NCBI GenBank assembly: GCA_900553525.1
Contig: USDZ01000014.1
Span: 1-18,783, forward strand
Length of the DNA stretch: 18,783 nucleotides
Direction of reading: 5' to 3'
DNA from: an uncultured Oscillospiraceae bacterium
Lineage (GTDB): Bacteria; Bacillota; Clostridia; Oscillospirales; Acutalibacteraceae
Each line of letters opens with the position of its first letter. Within the stretch, counting starts at the first letter, position 1. Both the position numbers and the translations under genes were made by a program. This document shows, piece by piece, positions 1 through 7,196 of the stretch. The notes under the pieces were generated by a model. That model was not told the origin of the DNA. It saw nothing but the letters and a program-made list of their open reading frames with translations, and did no database searches.

Positions 1-10
1 GCGGTTCTTT

Positions 11-53
11 GTAGGATTCTTCGCTTCGCTCTGCATCCTACATGCTTAAGCAT
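11..53. repeat. Two consecutive inverted repeats upstream of a terminator
   Basis: GTAGGAT (11-17) pairs with ATCCTAC (35-41), leaving a 17-base interior built of TTCGC-like units. It is followed at once by the perfect 12-bp palindrome ATGCTTAAGCAT (42-53). With the terminator at 61-94 this makes three structured elements in a row. No coding frame is apparent in 1-60. The block may be the 3' end of an upstream transcript or a dispersed palindromic repeat. The interior resembles the TTCTTCGCTTCGCT-type palindromic repeats that I recall from intergenic regions of various bacteria, which is an unverified recollection. The motif is not repeated elsewhere in this window. Confidence 0.5.
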
Positions 54-60
54 AATTGAA

Positions 61-94
61 AAAAGCCTTGGCCTTCATCGGTCAAGGCTTTTTT
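61..94 (+). terminator. Rho-independent terminator of an upstream transcript
   Basis: The stem AAAAGCCTTG (61-70) pairs with CAAGGCTTTT (83-92). It is extended inside by GCC (71-73) against GGT (80-82), with a 6-base loop, and is followed by further T residues. It ends whatever is transcribed from left of the window and separates it from the signal peptidase operon. The stem with flanking A and T runs is close to symmetric, so it could also act on the - strand. Confidence 0.85.
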
Positions 95-198
95 ATTTGA
101 GGTTAAAATAAAAAAGAAATATTCCATAACGACAAAATGGAGTAAAAATATAGGAAGATCACAGAATATCCGACGCAGGAAAAAGAAAACGAATGCGG

Positions 199-237
199 TT
201 GATTATTTTGACCCGGCGTGGTACAATCGCCTATAGT
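199..237 (+). promoter_or_regulatory. SigA-type promoter(s) for the lepB-rbgA operon
   Basis: Two overlapping candidates are visible. One is TTGATT (199-204), 17 bases, TACAAT (222-227). The other is TTGACC (208-213), 18 bases, TATAGT (232-237). Both have near-consensus boxes and near-ideal spacing. Either would give a short leader of roughly 35-45 bases before the ATG at 279. The preceding 95-198 stretch is AT-rich and shows no gene. Confidence 0.65.
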
Positions 238-278
238 GTTGTCCAACACATGCCGTGAAGGAAAAGAGGAACCGATTC

Positions 279-830
279 ATGGAGCCGAACAGCCTCGAGA
301 TGCCGCCGGAGAAGGAAACTTCTGCTTTGGCGACGCTTTATGATATTCTGGAAGTTCTGGTAGTATCCCTGACCTGTATCACGGTGTTCTTCACTTTTTT
401 GTTCCGTGTGGTTGGAGTGGAAGGCGGTTCCATGATGGATACGCTGTATGAGGGGGACCGCCTGATTCTCTGTCCTGTGCTGACTTCACCGGAACGGGGG
501 GACATTGTGGTCATCAACCGTTACGCGGATGACCCTCTGATCAAACGCGTGATCGGTGTGCAGGGAGATACCATCGAGATTGACGAAGATCAAAACAAAG
601 TCAGGTTGAATGGGGAACTTTTGGACGAGTCTTATGTCCGGTATCCGACTCCGGCCTACGACATGTCAGGGGCTGTCACCGTCCCGGAAGGCTATGTATT
701 CGTGATGGGGGATCATCGAAACGATTCTCACGACAGCCGTTCCGAGGATATCGGTCTGGTTTCGGTGAACGACATTGTCGGACAGGCGGTATTCCGGATA
801 TGGCCGTTGCAGCGCATCGGCGTATTCTGA
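279..830 (+). CDS. lepB: Type I signal peptidase, first of three paralogs
   Basis: This is a membrane-anchored serine/lysine protease (family S26) that removes signal peptides from secreted preproteins on the outer face of the membrane. The 183-residue protein has one N-terminal membrane segment (about 23-45). The nucleophile motif GGSMMDTL has Ser51, and the general-base motif LIKRVIG has Lys89 followed by GDTIEID. The C-terminal box GDHRNDSHDSR lies at 144-154. The usual Pro of SMxPTL is replaced by Asp. The ATG at 279 is preferred over the in-frame GTG at 255 because AAGAGGA (264-270) sits 8 bases upstream of it. The gene is first in the operon behind a good promoter. Its stop is followed directly by the rbgA ribosome binding site. 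Its C-terminal half resembles the second copy more than the third. The family is secure, but substrate preference cannot be read from sequence. Confidence 0.93.
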   Translation: MEPNSLEMPPEKETSALATLYDILEVLVVSLTCITVFFTFLFRVVGVEGGSMMDTLYEGDRLILCPVLTSPERGDIVVINRYADDPLIKRVIGVQGDTIEIDEDQNKVRLNGELLDESYVRYPTPAYDMSGAVTVPEGYVFVMGDHRNDSHDSRSEDIGLVSVNDIVGQAVFRIWPLQRIGVF

Positions 831-844
831 GGAGGAAATCAGCC

Positions 845-1705
845 TTGGACGAGATGCAGAATATACAATGGTTTCCAGGACATATGACCCAGACACGCCG
901 CCGTATACAGGCTTGTCTTCCTCTTATTGATGCTGTGGCTGAAGTGGTGGACGCACGCATTCCTTTAAGCAGCCGCAATCCTGAGTTGGATGCGCTCACT
1001 CCGGGAAAACCTCGGTTGGTGGTACTCAACAAAGAGGATATGGCGGATGAGGCAGCGACGGTCAGATGGATGAATTGGTTTCGGAAACAGGGTGTGGCCG
1101 TGATGGCGGCCGACTGCAAAGGTGGAAAAGGAATCGGGCAGTTTATTCCGCTTTTACGCCGTCTTCTTGCGGATAAAATCGCGCAATGGACGGCTAAAGG
1201 CATGTCGGGACATCCGATTCGGGTTTTAGTGGCGGGCATACCGAACAGCGGGAAATCCTCCTTCATCAACCGTCTTGCCAAAGGCGGGAAGGCCAAGGTA
1301 GAGGATCGCCCCGGTGTTACCCGGGATCAGCGCTGGTTCAGCGCCGGGGGAGGAGTGGAGTTGCTGGACACCCCCGGCGTCCTTTGGCCAAAGTTTGAGG
1401 ATCAGAACGTGGCGAGACGGCTTGCCTTTACGGGCGCTATCCGGGACCAGATTCTGGATGGGGAGGGCCTCGCCTGTGCTTTGCTTGATTTGCTGAGAGA
1501 TCAGTTTCCAGACGCCCTGCGCGGACGGTATCGTCTGACCGATGACCTGCCTGCGACGGGGTATGCCTTGCTCGAAGAAATCGCACGGCGGAGAGGAATG
1601 CGGATCGCGGGGGGAGAAGTGGATACCGAACGGGCGGCGGCGATGCTGCTTGATGAATTCCGGGGCGGTAAGCTCGGCCGGATCACGCTGGAGCTTCCAC
1701 CGTAA
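845..1705 (+). CDS. rbgA: Ribosome biogenesis GTPase RbgA (YlqF)
   Basis: This is a circularly permuted GTPase required for a late step of 50S subunit assembly. The order of motifs is diagnostic: G4 NKED (62-65) comes before the P-loop GIPNSGKS (131-138), then DTPG (175-178). The N-terminal MQNIQWFPGHM signature is typical of RbgA/YlqF, and a C-terminal RNA-binding domain follows. The length of 286 aa matches the roughly 280 of Bacillus RbgA. I chose the TTG at 845 because GGAGG (831-835) lies 9 bases upstream. The ATG at 854 would be 18 bases from it, and an ATG at 800 would overlap lepB with no ribosome binding site. Here the gene is flanked by signal peptidase genes on both sides, whereas Firmicutes usually carry lepB-rbgA-rnhB with one peptidase. 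Confidence 0.95.
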   Translation: MDEMQNIQWFPGHMTQTRRRIQACLPLIDAVAEVVDARIPLSSRNPELDALTPGKPRLVVLNKEDMADEAATVRWMNWFRKQGVAVMAADCKGGKGIGQFIPLLRRLLADKIAQWTAKGMSGHPIRVLVAGIPNSGKSSFINRLAKGGKAKVEDRPGVTRDQRWFSAGGGVELLDTPGVLWPKFEDQNVARRLAFTGAIRDQILDGEGLACALLDLLRDQFPDALRGRYRLTDDLPATGYALLEEIARRRGMRIAGGEVDTERAAAMLLDEFRGGKLGRITLELPP

Positions 1706-1734
1706 GATAAGCTGTAAAGGTGGGCTTGAAAATC

Positions 1735-2289
1735 ATGCAGGAATACTCTGCGGACGCGGCAATGGAGAATGCGGGCTCGCGACGTGTGGAATCCCTTTAT
1801 GAGTGGGTTGGAATGGCGGTGTCTTCCCTGATCGCTGTGGTATTGATTTTTACTTTTCTTTTCCGCATCGTGGGGGTGGATGGGGATTCCATGCAGAATA
1901 CCCTGATGGATCATGATCGGCTGCTCCTTTCGGTGTTGCCCCATACACCGCAGAGAGGGGATATCGTGGTCATCAGCCGTGACAATAGTGAGCCTCTTAT
2001 TAAGCGGGTCATTGGAGTCGCCGGCGACACGATTGAGATTGATGAGGAACGGCATCAGGTGATCCTCAATGGAAAACTTCTCGAAGAGCCTTATGTGGAT
2101 TATCCAACCCCGGCCTTTGACATGTCCGGAGCGGTCGTGGTTCCGCAGGGAACGGTTTTTGTCATGGGGGATCATCGAGACGATTCCCATGACAGCCGCT
2201 GGGAGGACATAGGTCCGGTACCGGTTGAAAATATTTTAGGTCACGCTGTTTTACGGCTTTGGCCGTTCAAATGGCTTGTCGAATCCTAA
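1735..2289 (+). CDS. lepB: Type I signal peptidase, second paralog (mosaic)
   Basis: This 184-aa S26 signal peptidase has a membrane segment at about 27-46. Ser52 lies in GDSMQNTL, Lys90 in LIKRVIG, and GDHRDDSHDSR is at 145-155. All catalytic elements are present, so the copy looks active. The ATG at 1735 follows AGGTGG (1718-1723) by 11 bases; an in-frame GTG at 1720 is less likely. The N-terminal half (YEW, VGVDG, TLMDHDRL, TPQRGDIVVI) is nearly the same as the third copy. The stretch YPTPAFDMSGAV through GDHRDDSHDSR matches the first copy instead, which suggests recombination between paralogs. The tail ends in FKWLVES and lacks the RI.P...IG ending shared by copies one and three. It is probably cotranscribed with rbgA, 29 bases upstream. 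Confidence 0.93.
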   Translation: MQEYSADAAMENAGSRRVESLYEWVGMAVSSLIAVVLIFTFLFRIVGVDGDSMQNTLMDHDRLLLSVLPHTPQRGDIVVISRDNSEPLIKRVIGVAGDTIEIDEERHQVILNGKLLEEPYVDYPTPAFDMSGAVVVPQGTVFVMGDHRDDSHDSRWEDIGPVPVENILGHAVLRLWPFKWLVES

Positions 2290-2310
2290 GAGGAAAGGCG
2301 GGGAAATGGG

Positions 2311-2886
2311 ATGCAGTCGATGGAGCCGGAGATGAAACGGGCACCGAAGGGAACCGCAGACGGTAAGGAAGACAAAGCGGACGCTGTCGCCTCCTTTTAC
2401 GAATGGATTGGAGCGGCGGTATTTTCCCTAATTGTCGTGGTATTGGTTTTTACCTTTCTCCTTCGGATCGTAGGGGTGGACGGCAAGTCCATGCAGACGA
2501 CCTTGATGGATCACGACCGCTTGATTTTGTCTGCTCTTCCTTATACGCCGCAACGGGGCGACATTGTCGTGATCAACCGGTATACCCAAGATCCCTTGAT
2601 CAAGCGGATCATCGGAGTTGCCGGCGACACCATAGAGATTGACGAAGAGGTCCATCGGGTCAAACTCAACGGTGAAATCCTGGACGAGCCGTATATCCAT
2701 GTGCCGACTTATCCAGAGGGGATGAAAGGTAAAACCATTACAATCCCTGAGGGAAAGGTATTTGTTTTGGGGGATAATCGTGTCGCTTCGCTGGACAGCC
2801 GCGCTATTGGTCTGATTGATGTCGACGACATCATGGGGAAGGCCATATACCGTATTTTCCCCTTTGACCAGATCGGCGCTTTGTAG
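2311..2886 (+). CDS. lepB: Type I signal peptidase, third paralog
   Basis: This 191-aa S26 signal peptidase begins with a charged, hydrophilic N-terminus of about 30 residues, followed by a membrane segment at about 32-52. Ser60 lies in GKSMQTTL, Lys98 in LIKRIIG, and GDNRVASLDSR at 154-164 is the more canonical form of the C-terminal box. It lacks the YPTPA.DMSGAV stretch of the other two copies and has VPTYPEGMKGK at that place. The ATG at 2311 is preceded by AGGAAAGG (2291-2298) and by GGCGGGG closer in; an in-frame ATG at 2320 is possible. It follows copy two by 21 bases and precedes rnhB by 25, consistent with one operon. Assignment to family is secure. The functional split between the three copies is unknown. 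Confidence 0.93.
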   Translation: MQSMEPEMKRAPKGTADGKEDKADAVASFYEWIGAAVFSLIVVVLVFTFLLRIVGVDGKSMQTTLMDHDRLILSALPYTPQRGDIVVINRYTQDPLIKRIIGVAGDTIEIDEEVHRVKLNGEILDEPYIHVPTYPEGMKGKTITIPEGKVFVLGDNRVASLDSRAIGLIDVDDIMGKAIYRIFPFDQIGAL

Positions 2887-2911
2887 AATGACTTTTGAGG
2901 AGGCGGCGGGC

Positions 2912-3514
2912 TTGACCAATGTGGAATACGATCAGGCGATCCGGGACGGAGAGGGAGTTCGGTTTCTCTGTGGTGTGGACGAGGCTGGCCGCGGTCCTCT
3001 GGCCGGCCCTGTATATGCGGCGGCGGTGATCCTGTCACCCGATCGGATTCCCGAGGGCCTGGACGATTCCAAGAAGCTGTCGGAAAAAAAGCGGGAGCTT
3101 CTGTACGACCGTATCCTTGCGTCAGCATCCGCTTGGTGTGTGGCAAGCGCGTCGGTGGAGGAGATCGAGGAGATCAATATCCTGCAGGCTACTTATCGGG
3201 CGATGCAGCGTGCAGTGGAGGGACTTACCTTCCTCCCCGATCTCATTTTAGTCGATGGAAACCGGAGGCCGCCTGGATTGGCAGGGATGATCCGAACAGT
3301 CGTAAAGGGAGATGCCTTGTCTGCCAGCATCGCGGCCGCTTCTATTCTGGCCAAGGTCAGCCGGGACCGCTTGATGACCGAACTGGACCGGCGGTATCCC
3401 GAATACGCCTTTGCCAAACATAAGGGATATGGCACGGCACTGCACATGGAACGGATTCGAACATATGGGCCGTCGCCTGTCCATCGGCTCAGTTTTCTAA
3501 AGAAGATCGGCTGA
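2912..3514 (+). CDS. rnhB: Ribonuclease HII
   Basis: This enzyme cleaves the RNA strand of RNA-DNA hybrids and incises at single ribonucleotides in DNA. The 200-aa length fits the family (E. coli enzyme 198). The opening motif CGVDEAGRGPLAGP supplies Asp23 and Glu24, LVDGN supplies Asp115 and VKGD supplies Asp134, completing the DEDD metal site. IAAASILAKVSRD and HKGYGT are further family signatures. The start is judged to be TTG at 2912, because AGGAGG (2898-2903) lies 8 bases before it. The upstream in-frame ATG at 2888 has no ribosome binding site. The neighbours rbgA and yraN are its usual companions. Confidence 0.93.
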   Translation: MTNVEYDQAIRDGEGVRFLCGVDEAGRGPLAGPVYAAAVILSPDRIPEGLDDSKKLSEKKRELLYDRILASASAWCVASASVEEIEEINILQATYRAMQRAVEGLTFLPDLILVDGNRRPPGLAGMIRTVVKGDALSASIAAASILAKVSRDRLMTELDRRYPEYAFAKHKGYGTALHMERIRTYGPSPVHRLSFLKKIG

Positions 3515-3530
3515 ACGGGGAGAGAGTCAG

Positions 3531-3917
3531 ATGGCGATGGTTTCGAAGGGGGCGGCGGGAGAAATCCTGGCCGCCCGTTTTCTGCGTGACAAAGGGTATA
3601 TCTTGCTGGCATCCAATTATCGCTGTCGTTTTGGCGAGATCGACATAATCGCGTCGGATGATACGTATATTGCCTTCGTGGAGGTTAAGGCGCGTCGCGA
3701 GGGTGCGCTTTTCGCTCCCAGAGAGGCGGTTACGCTTTTGAAACAGAAGCGTCTTCTTCAGACCGCTTCTCTTTATCTGACGCAGCATCCAAGCTCGTTA
3801 CAACCTCGGTTTGATGTGATCGAGATCGTTACCGCTGCGGACGATCCTCTGCATGCCGTACAGCTTGATCATCTGATGGGCGCATTTGAAAGCGGGGGAC
3901 TTGGCGGCGCGTTTTGA
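3531..3917 (+). CDS. yraN: UPF0102 (YraN) family nuclease-like protein
   Basis: This is a small conserved protein of 128 residues whose cellular role is not established. The GEIDII (35-40) and FVEVKAR (49-55) motifs with an upstream Glu11 give the E...D...EVK arrangement of a PD-(D/E)XK nuclease fold. The N-terminal KGAAGEILAARFL is also typical of the family. The ATG at 3531 follows GGGGAGAG (3517-3524) by 6 bases. The gene is 16 bases after rnhB, matching the rnhB-yraN pairing seen widely in bacteria. Family assignment is firm. Nuclease activity is inferred only from the motifs. Confidence 0.9.
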   Translation: MAMVSKGAAGEILAARFLRDKGYILLASNYRCRFGEIDIIASDDTYIAFVEVKARREGALFAPREAVTLLKQKRLLQTASLYLTQHPSSLQPRFDVIEIVTAADDPLHAVQLDHLMGAFESGGLGGAF

Positions 3918-3930
3918 AGGAGGAAACCCG

Positions 3931-4848
3931 ATGAAGCTGTTTGATCTGCATTGTGACACGCTGACGGAATGCTATCGGAGACAAGAGACGCTCCTCGAAA
4001 ACCAAGGACATGTGGATTTGATACGGGGCGGGAAACTGGGAGCCTGGGCGCAGCTTTATGCCGTGTGGATACCCGACGAGGTACGAGGTGAGGCCGCCTT
4101 TGAGTACTGCTGTGCGGTTTTGGACTTTGCCCGGGCGCAGGCGGAACAGTATGCCGACCGGCTGCGGATTGTGTCAGATCCGAAGGGCCTGAAAGAGACG
4201 CTGGATACCGGTCTGTGTGCGGGGATTCTCACCGTGGAAGGGGGCGCCGCTCTGGCAGGTGATCTTCGACACCTGGACGATCTGGCCGCCCGAGGCGTCA
4301 AGCTGATTACCTTGACGTGGAACGGCACAAACGAATTGGGGCACGGATGTCTGTCCGGATGTCCGGACGGTCTGACCCCATTTGGAAAAGCGGCGGTAAA
4401 ATGGATGGAAGAGCGTTCCATTTTGCCCGATGTCTCCCATCTCAACGAAGCGGGTTTTTGGGATGTGGCGGAAACGGTCTCGGGGCCTTTTCTGGCTACT
4501 CACTCGGTCTCGGCCGCCTTGTGTACATCTCCGCGCAACCTCAAGGACAGCCAATTTGACGAGATCCGCAGACGCGGAGGGTTGGTCGGTCTCAATTTCT
4601 GCGCCGGCCAGCTCGGGGAACAATCCTTTGAGACGATTGAGCGCCATCTCGATCATTATTTGTCCTTGGGAGGAGAAAACACAGTGGCCTTCGGGGCCGA
4701 TCTGGACGGAACAGATCTCCCTACAGACTGGGGTGGAATCCAAGTCATGGAACGGCTGTATGACTATCTTTGCCGCAAAAATTACGAGGCGTCATGTCTG
4801 GATAAAGTGTTTTTCAGTAATTGCTACGATTTTTTTTCCGCGCTTTGA
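3931..4848 (+). CDS. Membrane dipeptidase family (M19) metallopeptidase
   Basis: This is a zinc dipeptidase of the renal/membrane dipeptidase family, with 305 residues. The expected metal ligands are all visible: His7 and Asp9 in FDLHCDT, Glu103 in LTVEGG, His170 in PDVSH and His191 in LATHS. GADLDG (255-260) is the usual late motif. Family members hydrolyse dipeptides, often with D-residues or beta-lactam-like substrates. There is no signal peptide, so the enzyme is probably cytoplasmic. The ATG at 3931 is supported by AAGGAGG (3917-3923), 7 bases upstream; a longer in-frame start at 3886 would overlap yraN and has no ribosome binding site. The stop codon lies inside the -35 box of the thrC promoter. 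Confidence 0.92.
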   Translation: MKLFDLHCDTLTECYRRQETLLENQGHVDLIRGGKLGAWAQLYAVWIPDEVRGEAAFEYCCAVLDFARAQAEQYADRLRIVSDPKGLKETLDTGLCAGILTVEGGAALAGDLRHLDDLAARGVKLITLTWNGTNELGHGCLSGCPDGLTPFGKAAVKWMEERSILPDVSHLNEAGFWDVAETVSGPFLATHSVSAALCTSPRNLKDSQFDEIRRRGGLVGLNFCAGQLGEQSFETIERHLDHYLSLGGENTVAFGADLDGTDLPTDWGGIQVMERLYDYLCRKNYEASCLDKVFFSNCYDFFSAL

Positions 4849-4874
4849 CAAAAGAGGCGGATATAGAGTAAAAT
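4845..4874 (+). promoter_or_regulatory. Strong SigA-type promoter for thrC
   Basis: A perfect TTGACA -35 box (4845-4850) is followed after 18 bases by TAAAAT (4869-4874). The -35 box includes the TGA stop of the dipeptidase gene. This promoter lets thrC be expressed separately from the signal peptidase operon. The leader to the ATG would be about 65-70 bases. Confidence 0.8.
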
Positions 4875-4897
4875 GGGGACAATGTAGCCGAAGGAAA

Positions 4898-4932
4898 AAC
4901 CGTCGTGAAGGCGGTTGGTGCCTACCGGCACC
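4898..4932 (+). promoter_or_regulatory. Two abutting hairpins in the thrC leader
   Basis: Hairpin 1 pairs AACCGTC (4898-4904) with GGCGGTT (4910-4916) around the 5-base loop GTGAA. Hairpin 2 pairs GGTGCC (4917-4922) with GGCACC (4927-4932) around the loop TACC. The two stems touch with no spacer and could stack coaxially. Hairpin 2 ends directly against the thrC ribosome binding site GGGAGG (4933-4938). No U run follows, so this is not a terminator. No T-box or known riboswitch core was recognised. A regulatory role is inferred. Confidence 0.55.
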
Positions 4933-4952
4933 GGGAGGTTTGTGAGCCATGA
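4905..4952 (+). CDS. Candidate 15-codon upstream ORF before thrC
   Basis: A GTG at 4905 opens a 15-codon frame (MKAVGAYRHREVCEP) ending in TGA at 4950-4952, which overlaps the thrC start as ATGA. GAAGGA (4890-4895) lies 9 bases before the GTG, a reasonable ribosome binding site. The frame runs through the loop of hairpin 1, all of hairpin 2 and the thrC ribosome binding site. Its translation could therefore open the structure and couple to thrC. It has no threonine codons, so it is not a classical threonine attenuator. Such a short frame can arise by chance, so this stays a candidate. Confidence 0.3.
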   Translation: MKAVGAYRHREVCEP

Positions 4953-6442
4953 GGTATAACAGCACACGGGACAGTCGAGTCTCCGTATCGTCCGCTCAGG
5001 CCATTGTTCAGGGGATTTCCAGAGACGGAGGACTTTTCGTACCGGACTCTCTTCCGCGCGTTACCGCGGCGGATATCGCCGCCATGACCAAGATGCCGTA
5101 TGAGGAGCGGGCCGCATCTATCCTCTGCCGTTTTCTGACCGATTTTACGAAAGAGGAAACGGCGGCGTGCGCGCGGGCGGCCTATGCGTCGGGGGCCTTC
5201 CGTTCTCCGGCCGTTGCGCCTGTTCATACTTTGGAAGAAGGTGTCCATATCCTCGAACTATGGCATGGTCCGACCTGCGCTTTCAAGGACATGGCGCTTC
5301 AGATCCTGCCCCATCTGATGCGGGTGTCTTCCCACAAAATCGGCGGGGGAGAGATCGTCATCCTGGTGGCTACTTCCGGCGATACCGGCAAGGCGGCCCT
5401 GGAGGGGTTCCGCGATGCGCCTCACACCCGCATCCTGGTGTTCTATCCAGAGGATGGCGTCAGCCCGATGCAGAAACTGCAGATGACCACGCAAGAGGGA
5501 CAAAACGTGGGGGTCTGTGCGATACGGGGTAATTTTGACGACGCACAGTCGGGGGTGAAGGCGATCTTCACCGATGAGTCGGTCCGAGAGGAGCTGAGAG
5601 ACCACGGCATGCAGTTCTCCTCCGCCAACTCTATCAACTGGGGCCGTCTGGTTCCTCAGATCGTGTATTATTTCTCCGCCTACTGTGACCTGTTGGCGGC
5701 CGGAAAGCTCCAGATGGGAGACCGGTTCAATATTGTTGTACCGACGGGCAATTTCGGCAATATTTTGGCGGCCTATTACGCGAAGGAAATGGGGCTACCC
5801 GTTGCTAAGCTGATTTGTGCGTCCAACCGTAACCGCGTGCTGACCGACTTTATCGCGACCGGTACATACGACCGCAACCGTCCTTTTTATTCGACCTCTT
5901 CGCCTTCGATGGACATTCTGATCTCCAGCAATCTGGAACGGCTGCTCTACCATCTTTCCGGCCGGGACGATGCGGTTATCCAAAACCTGATGGATCAACT
6001 CGCAACCCGGGGCGTTTATACGGTTCCGTCCAGTGTGAGGGAGAAACTGTCCGAGCTGTTCGATGCCGGCTGGTGCGACGATGCCGGTACAGCAACGGCG
6101 ATCGCGGATACTTACAAGGTTCATGGGTATCTCTGCGACACCCATACCGCTGTCGGAATAAATGTGTACAGCGCTTATCGCCGCCGAACGGGGGATACCG
6201 TTCCGACGGTGATTGCGTCCACCGCTAATCCGTACAAATTCTCTGCGAGTGTACTCGCTGCGCTGGGGCAGGAGGCGGCGGGGATGGACGAGTTCGACAA
6301 AGTTGAGGCGCTGCACAAGCTGACTGGTTCTCCTGTGCCGCCGCCCCTTGCGGGGCTGCGCGACAAGGCGGCCCGTTTTGCCGTCGTGTGCAGCCGGGAA
6401 GAGATGCCCTCCGTTGTGCTGGACATGCTGGGCATCCGATAA
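4949..6442 (+). CDS. thrC: Threonine synthase
   Basis: This PLP enzyme converts O-phosphohomoserine to threonine, the last step of threonine synthesis. The 497 residues fit the long form of the family. The N-terminal YNSTRD and GGLFVP match threonine synthases. The PLP lysine is Lys113 in HGPTCAFKDMALQ. ATSGDTGKAA (141-150) and PTGNFGN (265-271) are the cofactor phosphate and ring-binding loops. The ATG at 4949 follows GGGAGG (4933-4938) by 10 bases. The gene has its own strong promoter at 4845 and a structured leader, so it is probably regulated apart from the genes upstream. Together with lysA further along it represents the aspartate family of amino acids in this window. Confidence 0.95.
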   Translation: MRYNSTRDSRVSVSSAQAIVQGISRDGGLFVPDSLPRVTAADIAAMTKMPYEERAASILCRFLTDFTKEETAACARAAYASGAFRSPAVAPVHTLEEGVHILELWHGPTCAFKDMALQILPHLMRVSSHKIGGGEIVILVATSGDTGKAALEGFRDAPHTRILVFYPEDGVSPMQKLQMTTQEGQNVGVCAIRGNFDDAQSGVKAIFTDESVREELRDHGMQFSSANSINWGRLVPQIVYYFSAYCDLLAAGKLQMGDRFNIVVPTGNFGNILAAYYAKEMGLPVAKLICASNRNRVLTDFIATGTYDRNRPFYSTSSPSMDILISSNLERLLYHLSGRDDAVIQNLMDQLATRGVYTVPSSVREKLSELFDAGWCDDAGTATAIADTYKVHGYLCDTHTAVGINVYSAYRRRTGDTVPTVIASTANPYKFSASVLAALGQEAAGMDEFDKVEALHKLTGSPVPPPLAGLRDKAARFAVVCSREEMPSVVLDMLGIR

Positions 6443-6462
6443 CGCAGGAATGGAGTATACCC

Positions 6463-7149
6463 ATGTCGCTGTTCGCTATTGCAGATCCTCACCTGTCTTT
6501 TAACACTTCGAAACCGATGGATGTTTTTCCGGGGTGGTCGGATTATACCGTCCGGCTGGAGAAAAATTGGCGGTCCCTGGTTGAGCCGGAGGATACGGTC
6601 GTGATAGCCGGAGATATTTCCTGGGGAATGGATCTGCGGGAAGCGGCAGCGGATTTTGCTTTTATCGACCGCCTGCCCGGACGGAAAATCCTTCTCAAAG
6701 GCAATCATGATTATTGGTGGACCACACGAAAAAAAATGGATGATTTTCTGCGCGAGCAGGGCCTCTCCACCCTTCATATCCTCCACAACGACGCTTATAC
6801 GGTGGACAATGTGGCGGTGTGCGGGACTCGCGGATGGTTTTTCGACGCCGAGAACACTGCAGACAACAAAGTACTGTTGCGGGAAGCTGGGCGGCTGCGC
6901 ACATCAATCCAGGCCGCTAAAAGGACCGGCCTTGAACCGGTGGCTTTTCTCCATTATCCGCCGGTCTGCGGAGGGCAAGCTTGCGAGGAGATTTTTTCCG
7001 TGCTGCGGGAGGAAGGGATCCGTCGCTGCTATTACGGTCATCTGCACGGTCCCGGAATCCGTCATGCTTTTCAAGGAGAAAGAGAGGGGATCCGGATGAA
7101 ACTCATCTCCTGTGATGCCTTGGCTTTTTGTCCGCTTCTCGTCCAGTAA
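6463..7149 (+). CDS. Calcineurin-like metallophosphoesterase
   Basis: This is a two-metal phosphoesterase of 228 residues with every family motif in order: D8-x-H10 in ADPHLS, GD at 50-51 in AGDISWGMD, GNHDYWW (80-86), His164 in FLHYPP and GHLH (192-195). It is probably cytoplasmic, as no signal peptide or membrane segment is seen. The GDISWGMD and GNHDYWW forms are, as I recall, typical of a conserved Firmicutes phosphohydrolase subgroup. The physiological substrate cannot be told from sequence. The ATG at 6463 follows GGAG (6452-6455) by 7 bases. The gene starts 20 bases after thrC and is probably cotranscribed with it. Confidence 0.9.
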   Translation: MSLFAIADPHLSFNTSKPMDVFPGWSDYTVRLEKNWRSLVEPEDTVVIAGDISWGMDLREAAADFAFIDRLPGRKILLKGNHDYWWTTRKKMDDFLREQGLSTLHILHNDAYTVDNVAVCGTRGWFFDAENTADNKVLLREAGRLRTSIQAAKRTGLEPVAFLHYPPVCGGQACEEIFSVLREEGIRRCYYGHLHGPGIRHAFQGEREGIRMKLISCDALAFCPLLVQ

Positions 7150-7196
7150 AATTTTCGATTTATTTATGAAATGGTCTGGCGTTTGCCGCCGGTTTA

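Noticed and set aside
1501..2190. A long - strand open frame of 229 codons opposite rbgA and the second signal peptidase
   Set aside because: Both + strand genes have all their family motifs. The antisense frame has no protein-like motifs and similar antisense frames appear opposite the other signal peptidase copies, as expected of shadows.
2779..2790. TCGCTTCGCT inside the third signal peptidase as a second copy of the 11-41 repeat
   Set aside because: The match is short, lacks the flanking inverted arms and lies in conserved coding sequence.
4875..4948. A T-box or threonine attenuator before thrC
   Set aside because: The leader is too short for a T-box, has no T-box core sequence, no terminator and no run of threonine codons in the small frame.
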